NCBI GenBank assembly: GCA_031772625.1
Contig: CM062817.1
Span: forward strand, 950,086,327-950,150,326
Length of the DNA: 64,000 nucleotides
Direction: 5' to 3'
From: Pinus tabuliformis
Lineage: Eukaryota > Streptophyta > Pinopsida > Pinales > Pinaceae
In this document: positions 59,504 through 64,000 of the stretch, in pieces
Numbering within the stretch: position 1 is the first letter of the stretch
Layout of the letters: each line of letters opens with the position of its first letter
Program-made: the position numbers and the translations under genes
The notes under the pieces: generated by a model
Database searches by the model: none
What the model was told of the DNA's origin: nothing
What the model saw: only the letters and a program-made list of their open reading frames with translations

Positions 59504-60356
59504 ATGGGATTGGTTCCCAAGTTTCTTTTCCGTCCTTCAACTTAGTTTCGACAGGGAGGAGGACTCCTTTATTAGCTTCGCTGTCCGCCGCTTTGTTATG
59601 AATTCACAACACATGATAAATTCTTAGTTTCTGAAAGTGACTTTCCAATCCTTTAATTCGGATTATCATTCTTGCTAACTTGAGATCCTTGACTGGGGAG
59701 TTGGAAATCATGGAGTTGATGATGATCTGGGAATCTCCAATAATATTGGCTTCTTTTATGTTTAAATCTTTTAGACATTGGAGACCTTGGAAGAGGGCTA
59801 AAGCCTCCGCTTGAATGCTGGAGGCATAGCCAAGGCCCCAGGCAAAGGACTGGACTTTTTCTCCTGTTGGAGTTAGCACTATTCCTCCTGCTCCTGCTTT
59901 GCCCGGGTTACTCTTTGTTGCCCCATCAAAAAAGAGGGAGTGATTCTCTTGCATTTTGATCCAGCTTTGCATATCACTTTCAGATTTCCTTAGTTGCCAG
60001 TATTTAATAATAGGGATCTTATTTTCTGCTGGCCTAATTTGGAGGCCGAGAGACAGTGCCCAAGCCATGTCTTGCTGACTCAAATTAGTATCATCTCTAG
60101 TATCCCCCAGGCATTCCTTGATTTGACTTTTGATTTTATTTTCCAGAATCCTATGGTTGTGCTTTGTGTCCCTGAAAATCCTTCTGTTACGCTCAAGCCA
60201 TATCTGCCAGCTTGTGATCTTGGGTAGAATTTCCCACGCAGTTCTGATAACCTGGTTTTTAGGGGAAGGACCTAGATAATTATGAGCCCAGGTAGCGAAG
60301 AGGTCTGTCATGGTGCTGGGGAGATTAAGAAAACAATGAATATTACTATATAACAC
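59504..60356 (-). pseudogene. LINE 3, 5'-truncated: end of ORF2 with RNase H
   Basis: The frame from 60356 opens in the post-RT region (LPKITSWQIWLERNRRIF) and covers a plant-type RNase H with all acidic positions: FFDGATKSNPG, QAEALALFQGL and IIGDSQIII. A TGA near 59621 replaces Arg (YHVL-stop-IHNKAADSEANKG), and the frame then continues to TAA at about 59504. The 5' truncation at about 60360 is usual for LINE copies. The 3' UTR extends left toward the (TA)n tract, where I see no clear poly(A). It differs from LINES 1 and 2. Confidence 0.87.
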
Positions 60357-60525
60357 TTGTTTAATATTTTAATCAAAATTGCCAATTAAATAACAATCCA
60401 ACGTGACAAATATTTGGTGTGCATGAAATTTTCCTCTCAATGGACGCCTTGTTAAAAATAGGAGTGTCTCATGAGCATTCTACATCTTCTTAAATACGAA
60501 AATGGACATAATTTGTTTTTAGATA

Positions 60526-60985
60526 GTGAGTGCCAATTTTTTCGCACTAAATTTTTATACTCTAATCGGAAATGTGGACGTGCACAAAACTGGGTTTCGT
60601 AATGGGGTGATAAAGTAAGTATCCAACCGCCTATGAATGAAACGTGATGGTAAAATGTATGACCACCATGAATAATGTTATAAAAATGTAAAGCGTGGGT
60701 GTCATTTCTTCACCTTCGTCATAGAATTTTTGTTGCACACTCAAACTTTTTATTATTCTGGAAAAAGCTATCCATAAAAGAATGCTACATTGTTAGCAAT
60801 TGGAAAAAACTTTCTATCAAAAAATTTCGGGAGACAAAAAAAAGTTATCCCCGATATATATAAAACAAAATAAAGGGAGAGAGGAGAAACCGTCCATAAT
60901 AGTTGCTGAGATGGAAAAAAGTTATTTATAATTGTAGCTATATAAATTAAATATTGGACAACCATATATAAACATCAATTCACAA
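60526..60985 (+). repeat. dispersed repeat family R1, copy 3
   Basis: The longest alignable copy. It shares its left half with copy 2 (GTGCCAATTTTTTCGCACTA, ATCGGAAATGTGGACGTG) and its middle and right half with copy 1 (TTCTTCACCTTCGTCATAGA, CTACATTGTTAGCAATTGG, GAGAGAGGAGAAACCGTCC, ATATATAAACATCAATT). Confidence 0.75.
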
Positions 60986-61536
60986 ATTGATATGGTTAGA
61001 ATTAAAAAAAAAAGTCATTACCAAGTTTCGGCCACTTTATATAAATAATGTTATAGGAGATTTTTTTTAGTGTAAATCACATGATATTTCATTTTCCGAC
61101 GCATTTCAAACCAACCAGTGTGGTTCACCGTCAAGACAAGTTGAAGAATCAGATCCAGATTGCATGTTAAATGTACAGAGCAGAACATCCAACGGCTATA
61201 ATTTTAGATCAGGTAATGGCTATGTTGACTAACTAACGGCTATGTTTGACCAGGAAAAGGCTAGATGGACCAGACCCAGAGAAAGGAGGAAAAAATATAT
61301 TTGAATTAAAAGTTAAAAAATAAGTTAAGATATGAAATTCATTACTTATTAAATTAATAGTTAGTTATTACATTAAAAGATCATGGGACAAATGAATTTT
61401 TTTATCAAAGGTGTTAACCAATTTTTATTAATATATATATATATACGTTTACATTATAAGTTTATTTAATTGTATATTAATTATTCTAACTTATTTATTT
61501 AAAAATAAAAACCCAATTTATATTAATATAATTTTT

Positions 61537-61579
<43 letters not shown>

Positions 61580-61780
61580 TATTATAAAGTAAGGATAAAT
61601 CATTAATATTATAAGTTACAAGTTTATTTAATTGTATATTAATTGTTTTAACCTATTTCTTTAATTATAAAATAGAATTATTTCAATATTAAAGTCATTA
61701 TTTTTCATTTATTAATTAAGCATAAATTAAATGCTATTAAAAACTCATACTATAAAGACAATCCCACCAAGAAAAAAGGT
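60986..61780. other. AT-rich spacer
   Basis: No coding. Short repeats of AACGGCTAT lie near 61193-61240, and (TA)n tracts at about 61430-61445 and 61543-61577. Confidence 0.55.
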
Positions 61781-61920
61781 GAAAGAGAGAAGGTTACAGG
61801 ATCACAAGGGGGAAAAAACTAACTAATAAGAAAATTAGAATAGGCTATACAAAGAAGGAGGGGAGGAAAAGAAGAAAACTACTAGGAAGAGAGCGTTGGG
61901 ACCCAACAACAACTGATCTT

Positions 61921-62229
61921 CTAGCCATCCTCCCTATTGAGATTTCTCGACCTTTTTTCAATCTCAAGGGCTTCCCTAAATTTGCGGTGATGGAACTGCG
62001 AAACTCTAGCAATAACACTGGCTTCTTCTATACAAACATGATGTTTGGTTTTCTCTACATGCTCTGCTAAGGCGGAAGACTTGGTTCTCCTATGCTTAAA
62101 GTTGTTGGCATGCTCACTAATCCTTTGATTTATGGAGTGTTCAGTCTCAACAATATAGGGGGTCCCACAGGAACAAGGAATAATATAAACCCCTTTCATG
62201 TCCTTCGCTGAATCTATGGCATATTTCAA
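61921..62229 (-). pseudogene. Penelope-like element GIY-YIG endonuclease domain
   Basis: The frame of 102 codons reads KGVYIIPCSCGTPYIVETEH near its start, with the GIY position as GVY and YIG as YIV. The Cys-X-Cys just after the first motif is typical of Penelope-like endonucleases and not of UvrC. Then come QRISEHANNFKHRRTKSSAL, AEHVEKTKHH and FREALEIEKRSRNLNREDG, the conserved C-terminal end of these proteins. The domain nicks DNA to prime reverse transcription. The Penelope RT that should precede it (to the right) is not recognisable, and a copia LTR begins at 62555. The altered YIG Gly and missing RT make it a relic. Confidence 0.82.
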
Positions 62230-62239
62230 GGCTTTCTGT

Positions 62240-62554
62240 CATAAGTACTTTCATCATATACACTGCAATCAGAATCAAGAAGCTGATGAGAAAGCCAATA
62301 AAACTTTCCAGCTTGAAGAAGGACCAACTAAATAAGAGGGGAAACTCATTATTAATGACCAACTCTCTTGCAAAATATTCAATGATTAAGATAAAACTTT
62401 GGCGTCACTTCTTTTTTAATAATCAATGTTCACTAAGGAAGAATGTAATGAGCTTAGACCTTGGCAAAGTTTTATTCATGGATAAAAAAGTAGGAAACAT
62501 TGCGTCATCCTCCCAAAACTGCATTTCCATGTGATATCTCCCAGAAGGTGATCC
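62240..62554. other. short spacer between GIY-YIG domain and copia-4
   Basis: Expected to hold the RT C terminus of the Penelope-like element on the minus strand. I see only a hydrophobic frame with no RT motif. Confidence 0.45.
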
Positions 62555-62999
62555 TGTTGGGTTGTGTTATATTCTTTCCACAACTAGCCCACGTAGTTAA
62601 CCAGAGGGTTAGAGGGTGGCGGAGCACCACTTTGTTGCACCGATTGTGTAGCCGATGGGGGGGGGGTCACAGGGGGTTTTGGACCGTATGTTAGGATGGG
62701 TGGACTCACCTATGGTTTTGTGCATGATTTTCACACAGGTTTTTTGGACGCGATGGTTTTCAATCCATGGTATTGGATGCGATGGTTTTCGATCCATGGT
62801 ACTGGATGCTTCGGCATGTATAAATATGTATTATAACATTGAAAAGAACATAATGAAAAATCAAGCCGGTAGTCCTAGTTTTGGGATCGAGGGGAAATCT
62901 CTGTGTATATGTGTTTTATGTGTTATGCTCTCGCATTGTTTATTTTCTGTGTTTTAGAATTCGTATGTAGGTAATTTTTGTACGGGGTTGAAACCTACA
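62555..62999 (+). repeat. 5' LTR of copia-4 (445 bp)
   Basis: Starts TGTTGGGTTG and ends GAAACCTACA. A TATA box (GTATAAATATG) lies at about 62818-62828. A 10-G run is at about 62656-62666, and GATGGTTTTC(A/G)ATCCATGGTA occurs twice near 62752 and 62780. Confidence 0.85.
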
Positions 63000-63001
63000 T
63001 T

Positions 63002-63013
63002 TGGTATCAGAGC
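63002..63013 (+). promoter_or_regulatory. primer-binding site of copia-4
   Basis: TGGTATCAGAGC, the exact initiator tRNA-Met complement, two bases after the LTR. Confidence 0.92.
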
Positions 63014-63121
63014 AGTTTTGGCTTCAAGGGGATGCCTTTGTTGCTGAGGGGTTTCGCTCGGGCCTGTGGTAGACCCTATTCAGTGGGAGATTTGCGAGAT
63101 CGATTCTGGTAGTGAAAGGAG

Positions 63122-64000
63122 ATGGTGGGCAGTGGAAAGATAGAGATCGGGAAATTTAATGGTGAGAGTTTTAAGTTGAGAAAGCTCAAGATGGAGGATC
63201 TGTTGGTAGATAAAGATCAGTGGATCGCGGTAGATCTAGGTACTAAACCAACGCGAGTGTCCGATGAAGAATGGAAGAAGTTGGATCAGAAGGCAAAGAG
63301 CACAATACAATTGTGTGTCTCAGATTCAGTATTGCTGAATGTATCAGGGGTAGCTATGGTGAGGCTTTGTGGGACAGGTTAGGGACTTTGTACCAATCTA
63401 ATTCTCTAGTGAATAAATTGTTCCTGCGGAAAAAGCTGTATAACCTGAGGATGAAAGATGGGGACTCAATGATAGAGCATCTGAATGAATTTAATATTGT
63501 GGTAATTTAGTTAGCATCTGTTGATATTAAAATTTCAGATGAAGATAAGTGCATCAGTTTGTTGTGTTCTCTACTAGATTCGTGGGATAGTCTGGTTATT
63601 GTAATAGGTAGCAATGCAACTGCCTTGTAGTTTGATGAAATAGTCTCATCCTTGCCAATGGAGGAGATGAGATGAAAAATTATGGAGAGTCATAATGGTG
63701 ATGCCTTATCTGTACGAGGACGGTCCTCGAACAGAAACAAAAATAAGTCATCAAGTGGGAGATCTAAATCTCCAGGAAAACCTGTAAAGGTGGTGTGCTG
63801 GAAATGTGGAAACGAAGGAAACTACAAAAGGGACTGTAAATCTAAAGCTCCTGATAAAGGAAAGGGATCTGATGATGCTCCTTCTGCATAGGCAAAAACC
63901 ACCTCAGATGAAAGTGGGGATGTGTACCTGGTTTCATCAAGTACACATGTAGATCATGAGGCATGGTTGATTGACTCAGGTGCATCCTTTCACTTCACTC
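63122..64000 (+). pseudogene. copia-4 gag and start of protease, broken
   Basis: ATG 63122 opens MVGSGKIEIGKFNGESFKLR, the typical copia gag start, then KLKMEDLLVDKDQW. A frameshift near 63300-63380 leads to LWDRLGTLYQSNSLVNKLFL and MKDGDSMIEHLNEFN. Stops occur at about 63508, 63628 and 63675. The zinc knuckle CWKCGNEGNYKRDC (about 63799-63840) has Asn for the His ligand. The protease motif WLIDSGASFHFT at the window edge keeps DSG. Confidence 0.9.

Larger units (their letters stand above)
62555..64000 (+). mobile_element. Ty1/copia element 4, 5' part, cut by window edge
   Basis: 5' LTR, primer site, gag and the first protease motif. The rest lies beyond base 64000. Gag has at least one frameshift and three stops. 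Confidence 0.92.

Noticed and set aside
61921..62229. Bacterial UvrC or contamination as the source of the GIY-YIG domain
   Set aside because: The CxC after the first motif and the C-terminal end fit Penelope-like proteins, and the flanks are plant repeat DNA with a copia LTR.

Overview
The window is repeat-dominated nuclear DNA of a seed plant. It holds Ty1/copia, Ty3/gypsy and plant L1-type LINE elements, tRNA-derived SINEs, a decayed insertion of chloroplast DNA, and remnants of two plant gene families with GT-AG introns. The sequence is AT-rich and almost every reading frame is broken. No intact host protein gene was found. A Penelope-like GIY-YIG endonuclease remnant near the right end hints at a gymnosperm, because such elements are rare in plants and have been reported from conifers. 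That placement is an inference and not shown by the sequence.

Layout, left to right. 1-3171: 3' part of a copia element (integrase, RT, RNase H, 3' LTR) abutting the C-terminal piece of a carboxylesterase-like pseudogene (minus, 3172-3464). 3690-6450: AT-rich DNA with one copy of a three-copy dispersed repeat, a small tandem duplication, a (TA)n tract and a SINE candidate. 6455-8390: decayed plastid DNA in plastid gene order: atpA 3' part (+), trnR-UCU (-), trnG-UCC with its group II intron (-). 8862-16659: complete non-autonomous LTR element with 1039-bp LTRs, GTCTA target duplication, an Ogre-type primer-binding site and only nucleocapsid/protease coding. 17028-23661: full-length L1-type LINE with a 19-bp target duplication. 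25395-32622: complete copia element (TSD TATGT) carrying a nested solo LTR at 30319-31381. 34365-40672: second, better preserved LINE on the minus strand. 41200-46824: four-exon SABATH methyltransferase pseudogene (minus), whose first intron has grown to over 4 kb and holds an unclassified element. 46939-49200: 5' end of a third copia element. 50514-58808: chromovirus-like gypsy element with 2.3-2.7 kb LTRs, missing most of RNase H and integrase, with a SINE inside its 3' LTR. 59504-60356: 5'-truncated third LINE. 61921-62229: Penelope-like GIY-YIG domain. 62555-64000: 5' end of a fourth copia element, cut by the window edge.

No working pathway is encoded here. The window is a record of nested insertions and decay. 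Most premature stops sit where the family has Gln, Arg or Trp, and several lost catalytic residues are Asp to Asn or Glu to Lys. This is the pattern expected from C-to-T change at methylated cytosines. The two host pseudogenes (carboxylesterase, SABATH) belong to families of specialized metabolism and lie on the same strand, but nothing shows that they once worked together.
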